Source: Gigantopelta aegis (lineage: Eukaryota; Mollusca; Gastropoda; Neomphalida; Peltospiridae). Taken from it: a stretch of DNA of 64,000 nt. A model generated the notes under the pieces. It was not told the DNA's origin. It saw only the letters and a list, made by a program, of their open reading frames with translations, and did not search any database. The position numbers were made by a program, and so were the translations under genes. This document shows positions 9,970 through 21,926 of this stretch, one piece after another. Location of the stretch: positions 80,085,997-80,149,996 of the forward strand of contig NC_054702.1 in NCBI RefSeq assembly GCF_016097555.1, read 5' to 3'. The number at the start of each line of letters is the position of its first letter. Position 1 is the first letter of the stretch.

Positions 9970-11890
9970 TGGCGATCTCGCCCTGTGTCGATCTCGCCCT
10001 GGCGAGTTCGCCAGGACTTATTTTCATCGTTTGGCTAAGTTATCATACATATTAGACTTGCTAGAAGACATATATTACAACATATATTATAGTATATATC
10101 TACTGTCATTATCAGCATGTTTTTGTGCCAAAACTACAGGGTTATACCACTTATACTACTATTTTTGTGTTGGGACACGCTGTGGCGAGATCGCCATATT
10201 TACTTCCGTGTTGCATGTCTGTTTAGCGAAGTCGCCAGTACATTATAACTCAACAATATTCAAGTTACAAGCAGTTTAATGTTTACTTCATTAAGTAAAT
10301 ACATGTGCAGTAGTCATGTTTTGATTTTCTTGTTGTAAAATGTAATACATTGGTAGTTTACACTTCTGACGATTTCACTTGCAAGCCAGGGCGAGATCGC
10401 CAGGATTTTTCTTGTTTAAGTTTACATTTTAACGATTATTTGATATATACTAAATACTAAAGTATGCACTGAACCGACGAGGTACATTTATGATACATTA
10501 TACCGGAGACACCAAGCGGGAGCAAGCACGGAGAAGTCTGGCTGCACTTCCCTCACCACGTTCGTACTCCTCCCAATACTTGAATGTCTTAGCCTGCACG
10601 TTAACTGAATAAAACAGCAGTGTAATTAATAGAACAAGGCATGTTTTGTGAGTTCCGTTATGACAGTGAATACTGTGCACACTGTAATCAGGGGTAATGG
10701 TGAACAGGTAATGTCAATCAAGATTAATCAAGTAATGATGGCATTAATTCAATAAATTTTGAACGGTTATCAGTAACAGCACTTCCATGTGTAATTACCA
10801 TTCACATTAATTACCACTGTTTAGTTTCAACCAAAGGATGTACTCACTCACAGTAACATACAATTTAATTGTGAATGCTGTACAATTATTTATTTACTGT
10901 AATGAAATAAACGAATATGCATCACTCAATAAAATCATAGTGATTTGGCACAGCTTGTTGAAGTGGAATGGACAGAACTAATAATTACGAATATATCACA
11001 TTATACAAGAAAACAAACAAGTAAGTACTGTTTATGTATTTATTATTAAAAAATTGCACATTACACAATAAAAACAAAACAATAAATGAATGTTGTCTTG
11101 TTCATATATTTATTATACCAAATTGAACATCAAAGTGTGCACTTATGACAAATAGTTGCGTAGTAACGTGTGACAACTTTACCCAACATAAAAATGCTAC
11201 ACTGAGAAAATCCTGGCGATCTCGCCACAGCCTGAAAATGTGAAATAATAAGAAATGTAAACTTAAAAAATGTTACATTACATGATGAAAACAAACCATA
11301 AATGTGTACTTTACGTGTATTTATTATAATAAACTGTAAACTTAAACAAGAAAAATCCTGGTGATCTCGCCCCGGCTTGCAAGTGAAATCGTCAGAAAAA
11401 TCCTGGCGATCTCGCCCCGGCTTGCAAGTGAAATCGTCAGAAATGTAAACTACCAATGTATTACATTTTACAACAAGAAAATCAAAACATGACTACTGCA
11501 CATGTATTTACTTAATGAAGTAAACATAAAACTGCTTGTAACTTGAATATTGTTGAGTTATAATGTACTGGCGACTTCGCTAAACAGACATGCAACGCGG
11601 AAGTAAATATGGCGATCTCGCCACAGCGTGTCCCAACACAAAAATAGTAGTATAAGTGGTATAACCCTGTAGTTTTGGCACAAAAACATGCTGATAATGA
11701 CAGTAGATATATACTATAATATATGTTGTAATATATGTCTTCTAGCAAGTCTAATATGTATGATAACTTCGCCTAACGATGAAAATAAGTCCTGGCGAAC
11801 TCACCCGGGGCGAACTCACCCGGGGCGAGATCGACACGGGGCGAGATCGACATACTTCATTCATTTGGGAGCCAGTTTACCTGCTTCCAT
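9970..11890. mobile_element. Foldback-like element with long inverted arms and GGCGATCTCGCC iterons
   Basis: The arms at about 9970-10430 and 11342-11850 are inverted copies of each other over more than 450 bp, with only a few differences. Each arm ends outward in clustered, degenerate GGCGATCTCGCC-type motifs (for example 9972, 10181, 10391, 11216, 11403, 11611 and the tandem CGAACTCACCCGGGG block near 11800). The right arm has an extra tandem copy of a 44-bp piece (about 11355-11443). The spacer of about 0.9 kb holds an exon-like stretch (10510-10596). ATTCATTTGG(G)AGCC occurs in direct orientation just outside both iteron blocks (9956 and 11859). It may be a long target duplication or part of the termini. 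The layout recalls Foldback/TU-type elements (established class), but membership is inference. Confidence 0.65.
10510..10596 (-). other. Exon-like open stretch inside the foldback spacer
   Basis: A stretch bounded by acceptor AACGTGCAG and donor TCTCCG|GTATAA encodes AKTFKYWEEYERGEGSAARL followed by LRACSRLVSP. Composition and splice-like borders look exon-like. I do not recognise the protein, and the phase-0 end does not fit the PRPF39 exon at 7747. It may be a captured exon or chance. Confidence 0.3.
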
Positions 11891-12572
11891 TATGTCGTAA
11901 TAAGTGACATGTCATTGAAGGAAAAACAAGAAAAAAACGGTCGGACTTTCCTTTGGCACTGTCACGTATATCGAACATTATAAATACTTATCATAGAGTT
12001 AGGGTTAGGGTTAGTGTCAGTGCCATAGGAAAGTCCTTCCCAAATCTACAAGAATTTTAAGAAATAGTATATTATAACAACATTTTCAATAATCGGTCAA
12101 TGTTACATCCAATGAACGGTCAATGTTACAACGTCAATAAATATTAGTCTGCGACTGCTGTGCAGACAAAACAGACGGTGAAAAATAAATGCATAATGAT
12201 GAACGCTAACAAAAATATACGGATGACAGCAAAGTTATCTCACTTAAGATAAAGCAAGACTATACTATTTAAAATTTTCTATTATCCTAGTATCTCGATT
12301 ACCCAGATTGATTTTCAGCTTTTCGTCATTTGTTTCAGACGATTTTTTGGAGTCATTCGCCATCTTGATATTTACATTAATGATCCCACTTTTTAATTTA
12401 TTTTTATTTTCCAGCTCTAAATAATTTGGACAAGGGACATAACTTGCCACAAAATATATTCTTTAAGAAAATGTCTGAGCATTTCCGTCAGATTTCGGCT
12501 CTTTTCGTTAGACAGTACGGAACATACAAGTACCATTTTTAAAGCGCCTATCACCACTATGTTGTTCACTAA

Positions 12573-12951
12573 AAGAAATGTTTTATTTAATGACGCACTC
12601 AACACATTTTATTGACGGTTATATGGCGTCAGACGTATGGTTAAGGACCACACATATTTTGAGAGGAAACCCGCTGTCGCCACTACATGGGCTACTCTTC
12701 CGAGTAGCAGCAAGGGATCTTTTATTTGCGCTTCCCACAGGCAGGATAGCACAAACCATGGCCTTTGTTGAACCAGTTATGGATCACTGGTCGGTGCAAG
12801 TGGTTTACACCTACTCATTGAGCCTTGCGGAGCACTCACTCAGGGTTTGGAGTCGGTATCTGGATTAAAAATCCCATGCCTCGACTGGGATCCGAACCCA
12901 GTACCTACCAGCCTGTAGACCGATGGCCTGCCACGACGCCACCGAGGTCGG
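12573..12951 (-). repeat. Complete tRNA-derived SINE with 15-bp target duplication
   Basis: The exact direct repeat TATGTTGTTCACTAA flanks the element (12558-12572 and 12952-12966). On the minus strand it begins with a tRNA-like head carrying an A-box-like TGGCGTCGTGG and a B-box-like GGGTTCGGATCCC. A core follows that includes AAGATCCCTTGCTGC, and the tail is T/A-rich. The exact duplication and good box sequences suggest a fairly recent insertion. The core is shared with family A, so both belong to one superfamily. The MetaSINE superfamily is a candidate name from memory. Confidence 0.88.
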
Positions 12952-13327
12952 TATGTTGTTCACTAATGCAAAACACAAACACAACTCCACTTTTAATAAA
13001 TTTGTGCGCCTTCAGCATAGACGTAGAAAATATAGACTTGACGTTATATAACTGTACTAGACCTTTTTTTTAAAATGTACGTTAAATGTTATTGCTGGAT
13101 TACCAGACTGTATTTGCATGAACATGAAAATACAGTTACCGTACAGTACACTGCGGCGATCGACGTTTTACACACGTGTCGCTTGGGGGTGGGGTGTAAC
13201 AAACTTCTAAAAAGGGTGAGTGTGCAGGAGACTAATGAGCCGAGCTCCCAAATGGAGAGAGATCTGTATAATTATAATAATATAGGGGACATTTTTAAAA
13301 ATAATTATTGATGTTTAGAGACGCGTT

Positions 13328-14162
13328 ATTCATCTAAACTGGCTCTTTTGCGACGAATTAGCAAATTTCTCACCCCAGAATCAAAATCTCTATTCTATAA
13401 TGCATATATTCTTCCCATATTTGATTATGGGTCAGTAACATGGGGTCGTTGCAATAAAACATACGTTGACAGATTAATAAAGCTACAAAAAAGAGCGGCT
13501 AGGCTAATCCTTGATAAACCACTGCTAACTCCTTCAGCAGATCTCTTTAAGGAATTAAAGTGGTTGCCTTTTGATTATAGGTGCACATACCATACAGGTA
13601 TATAAGGCGTTGAACAATCTGACACCTGCATATATAAGTGATTATTTCATACCATCATCAGGCTCAAATAAATATAACCTGAGATCAGCTACACATAATA
13701 ATCTTGTATTGCCAAGACCCAACACTGAATTGTATAAACACTCCTTCAGATATTCTGGTGTTGAAACATGGAATACAATTCCAGATTCTATAAAAAAAAA
13801 AAAGTGTATCCTTACTTTCATTTAAAAGACAATATAATTTTTTTTTAACAACACTGGCTCTTGGTAATGTTCAGTAAAATATTTACTCAGGAGTCTGTAC
13901 GTTTAAATTATATTTGTTTATGATTATATCAAGTTGTGATAACATTTGTTTGTATATGTAAACAAAATTGTATTAATTATGTATGCATTATGCGTATTTA
14001 CCTTATAGTTTCGATGCATTTAATGAAGAATAATTATGTTGTGTTTTGTTATTACATTGTTTATTTCATTATATGTTGAGTAATAATGTTTAATACTTAA
14101 TAAACAGAAGGCCACAAGGGAGATTAGTGTACTACTATTTGTGTAACCTTCTTTAAATAAAG

Positions 14163-14211
<49 letters not shown>
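13328..14211 (+). mobile_element. 3' remnant of a non-LTR retrotransposon (LINE)
   Basis: Two frames encode the C-terminal part of a LINE reverse transcriptase. The first reads LLRRISKFLTPESKSLFYNA ... LPIFDYGSVTWGRC ... LQKRAARLIL. The second reads VYKALNNLTPAYISDYFI ... YNLRSATHNN ... YSGVETWNTIPDSI. One frame change near 13580-13590 separates them. It ends in AAATAAAG followed by an ATT microsatellite (14165-14211), typical of CR1/L2-like LINE tails. The endonuclease and most of the RT are absent: a 5'-truncated, dead copy. Confidence 0.8.
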
Positions 14212-14215
<4 letters not shown>

Positions 14216-14682
14216 CAATTTAGTGTTATATATTGTGGATGATGACTTTAAATATATATAAAAAACCCCAAAAAACGAACATCAAACGACAACTCTGGAA
14301 GTGCCAATGATAATACTAATTAAGCCAATATAATTGTATATGTTTTTAAACATATTACTAATTGAAAACCACTATTGAATAACGATGATGAATTGTGTCT
14401 CCTTTTCACTCATAAATGATAAAATACAGGGACACAAATTTTTAATTGCTGAAAACAGTTTTAATTATTATTTTTACTGCAATTATATATATAATGCCAA
14501 TTGGATTAGTTTTTATAGGAGTTTAAACATTAAAGTCATTGGGTTACATGCCATTTCACGACAGGTCACTGGAGTTCTTTCCACACAAACGGATTCGTGA
14601 CCGAGAAGGAGGAGCGATACGTGATGACTTCCGTAATAGAATTCCCTCCCCCTTGTTGTCGTTTGTGTCAAATCTTGTCAAC

Positions 14683-14978
14683 ATGGGTTTAGGAAACATC
14701 ATGGTTTTGGGACAAGTCATAGCATTTCTTATGTCATTTATATTTTCTTTTTTCATTTTTGTTCCAATATCTGTAAATCTGAATGAATTTAATGGTAATT
14801 GTTTGTTATATGCTTCTGGAACATGGAACACCTCAAAAGGGTCAAGCTATTTAACAGGGATCAGCTGGGGACCATCCAGTGCTTGTAATTTTTCCGTGTT
14901 TGTGGGTGTGGTGGTCATGCTGCTTTCGTGTTTTTATATTGTATGGCATTCCATGTATTTGTGTAGAGGAATTGACAG
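14683..14978 (+). CDS. TMEM179: TMEM179 exon 1 (coding part)
   Basis: It encodes residues 1-98, including the first two membrane segments and the loop GNCLLYASGTWNTSKGSSYL. The donor is GACAG|GTATGT, phase 2. Confidence 0.92.
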
Positions 14979-17900
14979 GTATGTGTCTAAACATTCAAGT
15001 AGTCGTCTTAAAGTTGAAATTATTTATAGTCCTTCCCACTCCCAGCTTTCATGAAGATGATGATGATGATTGATGATCACTGTTTTTTGTAGTTTCAGTT
15101 TGATTTGATGTAAGAAGAAAATTTAAAGTGTTTTAGAAATAACAAAACAAGCACTATTTTTGTGTGCAGTTTAGAACACTATCACCACAGAAATAAATAA
15201 CACACTATAGTAAGAAAACAGTGTTTCCTGGTGGGAAGGACTATAGTCAAATTACAAAATAATTATAAGTTACTAACATAGGATTGTTGTGGTATTAGAG
15301 CGGAAATCTTTGCCAACTTTTTGGTTGTCGGGAATTGCCAAAAAAAATACATAGCTTGGTCTCTGACTGTAATGAGAGCGTATTTATGTCCAAATGTCTG
15401 TCTAGCTCTCTTACAGTCAGAATACTCGGGCTATATATATTAGTAGCTCAGTTCAGTATAATTTTCTAAGCATCTGTTAGAATTTATGCTAATACACACA
15501 TTTGTTAATTATGTGGATTAAAGATTAGATTAGCTTATATTTAGTTAATTCAAATTGGAATTAATGCATATTTATATTTATTTAATACATTTTTATATTT
15601 ATCTAAATTGGTTTCAAAATAGTTTATAATAAAAATATTTCTTTCTTTTATTAAAAACCTTTTATTTATTGATATGTAGTCATTCCTGGTATATTAAACT
15701 AATATTAGTACATGTGTTTACATTTTAGTGGTGTCCATAAACAAAATAAACTTTTACATTTTAGTTCCTGGTTGGCTGCATTTCTTACCTGTATCTTGTG
15801 TATTGTCATATCAATAATATTGTTTGCTTCGGCACTGACAGTCAGTGTAGGATTTAAAGAGTGGTGCCATCTCCTTACTCTTCCAGAAGCGCAGATTGAA
15901 AGGTATAACAATATGTAACTGTTCTAAAATTTAATGTGCCATTACTTTTTAATAATAAAATAAACATGAGAGAGAGAGAGATAGAGAGAGAGCTTTACAG
16001 TTTCAATATACTGTATGTTAATGTGTTACTATCATTGTATGTGTCAAATTGGCTTTTAAAAAAACTTGCCTATTTTTTGCCATTATTATCTTTTTCTCTG
16101 TTAATTTGTTTTATAATTTAAAATAAGAAAGAAAAGAGAGAGAACATCTGTTACCATCTAGGCTACTCCTTCCAGAAAGCAGCAAAATATATTTTATATC
16201 CACATTCCCATATAAACATGACAGCACTTACCACAGCTTCTCATGTATCAGTACTCTTTGTGATGGGTAAAATCTTAACAGGTTCACAGAGGGCCTACAT
16301 GTATAAACCCATTGCACCTCATGTCTTGGCGTCACAACCACTGTATGGTAGATTCCTAATTTAGTTGTGGTTCTGGTGAAAAAAAGTCATTATAACATGC
16401 ATTAGTTCAAATGTTTAAGAACAGCATTGTATTATTTTAGTTGTGAAGATGGGCAATATCTCATATTTTTGCCTCCAACACTGAAGATTGATACATCTCA
16501 ATATTACACAGAAATGGAGATGGCACAAGTAAGTAAATATGGAGATGGTTAGAGCTGGGCGGTATACTGTATACACCGTTCGATATCGGTATCATGTCAA
16601 CACTGATTTGCTGTTATGAGCAAATTTTAAAATACAGAAATTTCGGTATTAAGAAATGCTTCGCGCCATTTAGTAAAGCACTAACTATATATCTAATGAA
16701 CTCAAAATGGATTGGGTATAAGTCAGATGAGAGCCTTGTGTATGAAATTTAATTTTATTTAGATGAAATTAGCGTATGAGCCTCAACTCAGGCATGCATT
16801 TAAAGCCGAGTATACCAAAAATACTGCTCGATATCGGTATTCGGTATTGTGTCAATACCGAATACCGTACCAATACCAAGGTAAATCACACCCAAAATAC
16901 TGATATCGATACCGAACCTCAAATTTCAATACCGCCCAGCTCCAGAGATGGTCTTCGTGAAACATTGTAGATACAAAATTGAAATGGCACAGAAATTCAA
17001 GGGAGACTATCTGACTAGTTATCTCTAAGATGTCAAGCATATAACTGCTTTTGGAAAACTGTATTAATGTGATCTGCTGTATATGGTTGCCCAGATATTT
17101 CTTTTATTTAAAAAATAAAATGGGTTTATCTCAGGATATTGATAATATTTACCACAAGTTTTTTCTAGAGGGTAAAACAGGTATGGTGCCATACCAAAAT
17201 TGTTTGCAGATTATTTTTTTAAAGTTAACCTTTTGACAAAATTAATGATTCTTATAATTACTGTATGATTTTTATAACCCTAATCCTAACCCATTTTCTT
17301 TCCCCATACCCCCAGTCGACTGCGATTGCATTCAGCACATACATTGTAAATACTCAATTCCATAGCACTTTACCCAAACATTTATTTCTGGCAGAAACAC
17401 TGTGTATGTATATAGGCTGAGCGGTATACACACACATGTATATATATTTATCATATAATATCTTACATTTTCAGTGCAATCAAAGTATGTGATATTTTTC
17501 AGATCACATACTTTAAGAATTTGATAACTTTGCAAATTAAATGTAAATTAATTGAGGTCACGGCACTAGGTTTATTGACATTTAAGCAAATGTACTAGGG
17601 TGACACTCCATAATTGACATATGCATTCATAGTTATCAAATAAAAACATTTCAATAGCAATTTTACACTGAAAGCTGTCCAGTGTTCAGAAAACAAAAAC
17701 GTTAAGCACTAGTTTATTTCGATTTAAGGATATCCAAAATGATGTCATTCGAGTTTGACGTCATGTCCATTCAAAAAGACACAGTGCCACATATTCTTAT
17801 GTCATTTGAATATCTAGTAATGGTGAACTGGACTTTTGTGTGTACAGTTTACAAAAAAACGTTGTATAAGCTTGAGATTATATGATAAAGAGATTATTAC

Positions 17901-18806
17901 CCTCGTGTGTTTCGGTATATATATTTTTAGTAATTGTTGGAGCTCCGATCGAATAAAGCTTATTGTTTAGTAGGCTGCACAACTGATGTTTAATACTGTT
18001 TCTTTATGAATTAAAAAATTACACCACAGGTTGTTATTGGATGAGTCTAATATGCTATATAACGAAAGAGCACTTGGGTAACACTGCAAAGATTTGTAAG
18101 ATTTGAGTGGTTTCTGACAACAGTTCACTTCACAAATGTTAAAGGAGAAAGGCCTTTCTAATAGTTTCTACTAGGTACTTCTAATGTCACCAACTGAGAA
18201 TAATAAATGAAAAATAGAAATGACAAATGATAATGATATTGACTAGATTCAGTATTGATGTTATGACCATTTTCAGTGTAATTAAAAGTTCCTTACCAGT
18301 CCAACCAGAGGGGACTATAGGTTTCTGTGTCTGTTCTTCTGTCTGTCTTGTTTTTCATACTTTTTTAATGCAATGCCTGAAGACACTGAGATAAAATTTT
18401 CTATATAGAGCTTTATCAAGTATTGTTGCAGATCAAGTTTAATGTTCATGACGATTTACCTATTTTTCACGGAGGTATGGTCCGTGAATTTAGGAGATTA
18501 TACAAAAATTTGTTAGGCCTGCTAGGGGACATGTATTGCTTTAGCAGTACTCTCAGAATGCTTGGTTACTTGAGACATTGCTTTACATTTGGGTGTTGTT
18601 ACAACTCCTGTCCTGTTTTATGGCATCATTGATTTTTTCAGTTTGGCTTGTGGACAACATGGATTTGCTGGGTCATCGTGTCCATGATGTCAGTGATCAG
18701 GATGTATTCCTTCAACCGCGAGGAGGCTTTCCTCACCAGCATGGACCGTGAGCGGCAGAGACTGCTCCAGCGCTGGCAGCCATCCAGTCAGTATGAACAA
18801 ATCTGA
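14683..18806 (+). CDS. TMEM179: TMEM179-like four-pass membrane protein (4 exons, complete)
   Basis: Exons 14683-14978, 15765-15902, 16441-16528 and 18642-18806 join in phase (2, 2, 0) to give 228 residues, close to vertebrate TMEM179/179B. Four hydrophobic segments lie at about residues 7-31, 67-93, 101-128 and 176-197. Family-like stretches are FSFFIFVPIS, GNCLLYASGTW, WGPSSACNFS, TVSVGFKEWC and AQFGLWTTWICW. The start was chosen because MGLGNIMVLGQ leads straight into the first membrane segment; the upstream in-frame Met at 14539 would add a polar stretch absent from the family. TMEM179 proteins are integral membrane proteins of poorly known function. A MITE sits 21 bp after the third exon. 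Confidence 0.92.
15765..15902 (+). CDS. TMEM179: TMEM179 exon 2
   Basis: It encodes SSWLAAFLTCILCIVISIIL, FASALTVSVGFKEWC and HLLTLPEAQIE, which is membrane segment 3 with the family-typical VSVGF..WC turn. The acceptor is ACATTTTAG and the donor is GAAAG|GTATAA. Confidence 0.92.
16138..16370 (-). repeat. Very diverged SINE-like sequence
   Basis: It shows CTAGGCTACTCCTTCCAG and GCAGCAAAATATATTTTATA, weakly matching the shared SINE core of 12573-12951. It is too decayed to delimit. Confidence 0.35.
16441..16528 (+). CDS. TMEM179: TMEM179 exon 3
   Basis: It encodes SCEDGQYLIFLPPTLKIDTS followed by QYYTEMEMAQ, the extracytoplasmic loop before membrane segment 4. The acceptor is TTATTTTAG and the donor is CAA|GTAAGT. 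Confidence 0.9.
16550..16944. mobile_element. hAT-type MITE with 8-bp target duplication
   Basis: The ends TAGAGCTGGGCGGTAT and, in reverse complement, TGGAGCTGGGCGGTAT are inverted. The 8-bp direct repeat GAGATGGT abuts both (16542-16549 and 16945-16952). The interior is rich in GGTATCGATACC-like palindromes. There is no coding capacity. It inserted just inside the third TMEM179 intron. Confidence 0.87.
16953..18641. other. TMEM179 intron 3, remaining sequence
   Basis: Intron sequence. Positions 17700-17930 resemble a dispersed repeat (GATGTCATTCGAGTTTGACG). Positions 18294-18480 are an inverted partial copy of the CATAACT-type repeat. No exon-like frame was recognised between 16953 and 18641. 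Confidence 0.4.
18294..18480 (-). repeat. Partial copy of the CATAACT-type dispersed repeat
   Basis: In inverse orientation to 41095-41527 it shows the shared GGGGACTATAGGTTTC and a TCTGTCTGTC stretch, then CTTTATCAAGTATTGTTGCA. No target duplication was found. Confidence 0.55.
18642..18806 (+). CDS. TMEM179: TMEM179 exon 4 and stop
   Basis: It encodes FGLWTTWICWVIVSMMSVIR (membrane segment 4), then MYSFNREEAFLTSMDRERQR and LLQRWQPSSQYEQI, ending at TGA 18804-18806. The acceptor is TTTTTTCAG. Confidence 0.93.
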   Translation, partial: FGLWTTWICWVIVSMMSVIRMYSFNREEAFLTSMDRERQRLLQRWQPSSQYEQI

Positions 18807-20667
18807 GATGTCTCCATGGTTACAAGCCTCAGTCTGGCTGTCCACAGCTGAACATATCAATGTTTGTGATTAGTGCTAAAATACCTTGAATTTGGGCTGT
18901 CTGATCACACGAAGAACCAGCACATTTCTGCAGCTGAACTTTCTGTCAATGATACATGTATCTTGTATAACAACCACTGTGTATAAAATACATTCTGTAT
19001 ATCAGTCACTGTGTATAAAAGACACCCTGGATTATAACTGTGTTTGAAGGACAAAACACACTATAAAAAGAACACATCCAAAATATGCCTTCAATCATAC
19101 ATATACAGCTGTATCCTTTAACCTTTCTGTAAAGACAACTTACAAATATAGGCTTTATCTTTGGAATGTTAAAAATTAGTGTCTTGTGTGACCACCCTGA
19201 GGATTCACAAGTAGTAATATTCTTGTGGGATTGATAAAGGATTGCAATACAATTGTGTACATGAAAACCCCCACTGAAGATGGCTTGCTACACTGGTTTT
19301 TACGCTACATGTTAAACCAAATGCAGCAACCGGTCAAAGTAGTTTGCTCAGCTTAGTGAAAAAATGGCTGACTGATCTTAGGCTTGTTTTCAGTGTTGTG
19401 AAAATCTTGGTATGGTTAAATTTGTGGATGCCTTTTAATACCTACATCATGTGCAGCTTGCAGGGCAACCAACCTAATGAAAAACAAATTCCAGAATTTT
19501 CTGATACTTTCATTTTTAAGTGTACAAACTAATTTTTGTAAAAAAATAATTTAAAAGTGTTTCAAAGTGCCATTTTCTAAAACAATATGAAAAGTGTACA
19601 AAAATTAAATTTGTGACCAATATTTACAAAATAACAGCAACCAATAAAATGAGAGATAAAAAATATTTAATTTGGAGAATATTAAAATATTTCATTCGGA
19701 GAATGTTGAAATTAATTTTAAAAAATGGTTGATTGTGAATTTGAATTTTTTTTATTTTGCATCAATTCTGGAATTCTAGATATGAGACAAAAATCCCAGA
19801 TCCCAGATTTTTTTTTTATTATTATTTATTTTTAGAAAATTCCATAAAGTTGGTTGCCCAGAGTTTGGTGGACCTAATTTATTATTTTTAACTCAAAACA
19901 TTGTTGAATTTAATGACAGACATAATTTTATGAATGGTTTGCATAATAAGTAAGTGATCCTGTTTCATTTCATTTCTAATCTCAGTAGTAAACTAAGGTA
20001 AATTGAATTCTTCTATCATTGTATACATACATACATACATACATACAATATATAGATATTCATACATCAATATATACATACATACATCTATATATATATA
20101 TATACATACATGTATGTGTGTGTGTGTGTGTTTGTGTGTGTGTCTTCAATACTAATATTACCAATAAAGGCTACATTTTTGTTACTAAATGAATGCAAAT
20201 ATACAGTAATTAATATTTGTATCAGTTCAGTTGATATGAACATGTAATTTTGCTGTTATAATTTCATTAGGTCTGATGTCTGATCAAATAGATTTACTCA
20301 AAATTTCACAATCTGTCTACTAGTATGGTATATAAATTTGTGAATTATTATAAATAAAGGAAAAGATATTGTCTGTGACTATGCACCTTTAAGTTTACTA
20401 AGACTATTTGTAAAGCTATGATATTTCAACAATGGATGGGATGTAATTCAGTGGTTGGGTTAATCTGAGGTGAGATGGGACTAAGTGGACTCACTGTATT
20501 TTCAAATTCCAACCAATGTTCCATGACTGATATGTCAAATGCTATGGTCTGTATTATCCAATATATAGGAAAAGACTTAGAAAAGACCTCTTGTTCAGGT
20601 TTGGTAAAAGTAGCCCATATTTTATTAGTGTGTTTCTCCTTTACACTCTATACTGAATGTCAGACAC
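18807..20667. other. Probable TMEM179 3' untranslated and intergenic sequence
   Basis: AT-rich sequence after the TMEM179 stop. A possible poly(A) signal AATAAA lies at about 20352. A CATA/TATG/TG microsatellite occupies about 20023-20134. No coding frame was recognised. Confidence 0.4.
20023..20134. repeat. Compound CATA / TA / TG microsatellite
   Basis: Tandem CATA units run into TA and then TG dinucleotides. Confidence 0.85.
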
Positions 20668-20745
20668 CAGGGCCCTGTTCCACAAAGTGATCTTAGAAGC
20701 TAAGGTGATCTTAGTGTTATGATAGCTTTGTGGAATGGGGCCCTG
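20668..20745. mobile_element. Small foldback MITE, copy 1
   Basis: CAGGGCCCTGTTCCACAAAG at the left is mirrored by CTTTGTGGAATGGGGCCCTG at the right, around a core of GATCTTAG-like repeats. The same family recurs at 50951-51063. Confidence 0.75.
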
Positions 20746-21926
20746 ACAGCTTAATTTTTAAACAAACATTTGTTTTCTTTCCTTTCTTAGGCCCGCTTTC
20801 GATTAACACAGTTCAGCACATGTTTTATAGGGCATGTTTACATATCTGCATTTTTTCAAGTGGAATACATTTGTACTATAGAAAATTTGCCAAAAGTAAA
20901 TGCTTCACGATACAACATCACTGCGCTGAAAAACTTGTGCATGGAAAAATGGCTCATTGATCGACTTTTTTCCAGCGCACTGAATACCTGTGCGCGGAAT
21001 CCTGTATATGGAATAGGTACTATGTAACTGCATTGTATTGATAAACTTGCGCACAGAAACTTTTTAATAAGTTGAGCCATGACCTTAGTACAGCTGAATA
21101 CAGGAAATTTCTGCCATGATCGGGTCATAAATTGTTCTCTTTTATTATTGTGCGAATCTCAGTTTTAGTGTCACCATTGGAGTGATTTCATAATTATTTT
21201 GTTAATTGTGTAATGAAAATAATATATTTTCACTGGATTTCTCTACAATGGCTATGTTTTTAATTATACATTCTGTGTATTTATTGTGTATTATTATAAT
21301 AATTTATGCTAATCAGAAGTTTGTTAAACTAATAAAGGCACATATTCCATCTTTTACCAAGTTAAGTACATGTATTTTTTTCTCACAATTTTATGGCACT
21401 TATAAAACATATTGACTTGTATTTTCTACAATTGATATTCTAGTGAAAATGATTCCAGTTTTGTTCCTAGTTGTTTTGAGAATACCAATAGTTATAACAA
21501 CCACACATACATGTACTTACTTATTATGTCACGTACTCTTGCCTATAATACTATACGTATATCATATGCATGTGTGTACATAACACAGTTTCACAATTAT
21601 CATGTCCTTTATTAACTTATATGGTGTAGGATATTCAAAATTATAAATATTTTATTCAGTTTTAACACAAATGTATATTCCCTCATCTTGTGGGTATGGG
21701 TTGGTGCTTTTGTTTACAAACATTCTTGTACAAACCCCTAACAAAATGTCCTCAAACCTAGTGTTTGGAATCGGTTAAAATTGGTTGGCACGAGTGGATC
21801 AACTTTCAATTAGACAATTGGTTAGAAGTATATGAATATGAGAAGGATTTGAATAATAAGGACCATGCACCCATTGTGAGGTTCATCGGGATCTAAACCA
21901 TACAAATGGCTAATATTACCTTTAAA

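Noticed and set aside
9932-10279. 115-residue open frame, partly repeated in inverse at 11512-11748
   Set aside because: It is explained by the inverted arms of the foldback element; no protein similarity.
11998-12016. TTAGGG units resembling telomere repeat
   Set aside because: Only about two and a half units; too short to be an interstitial telomere.
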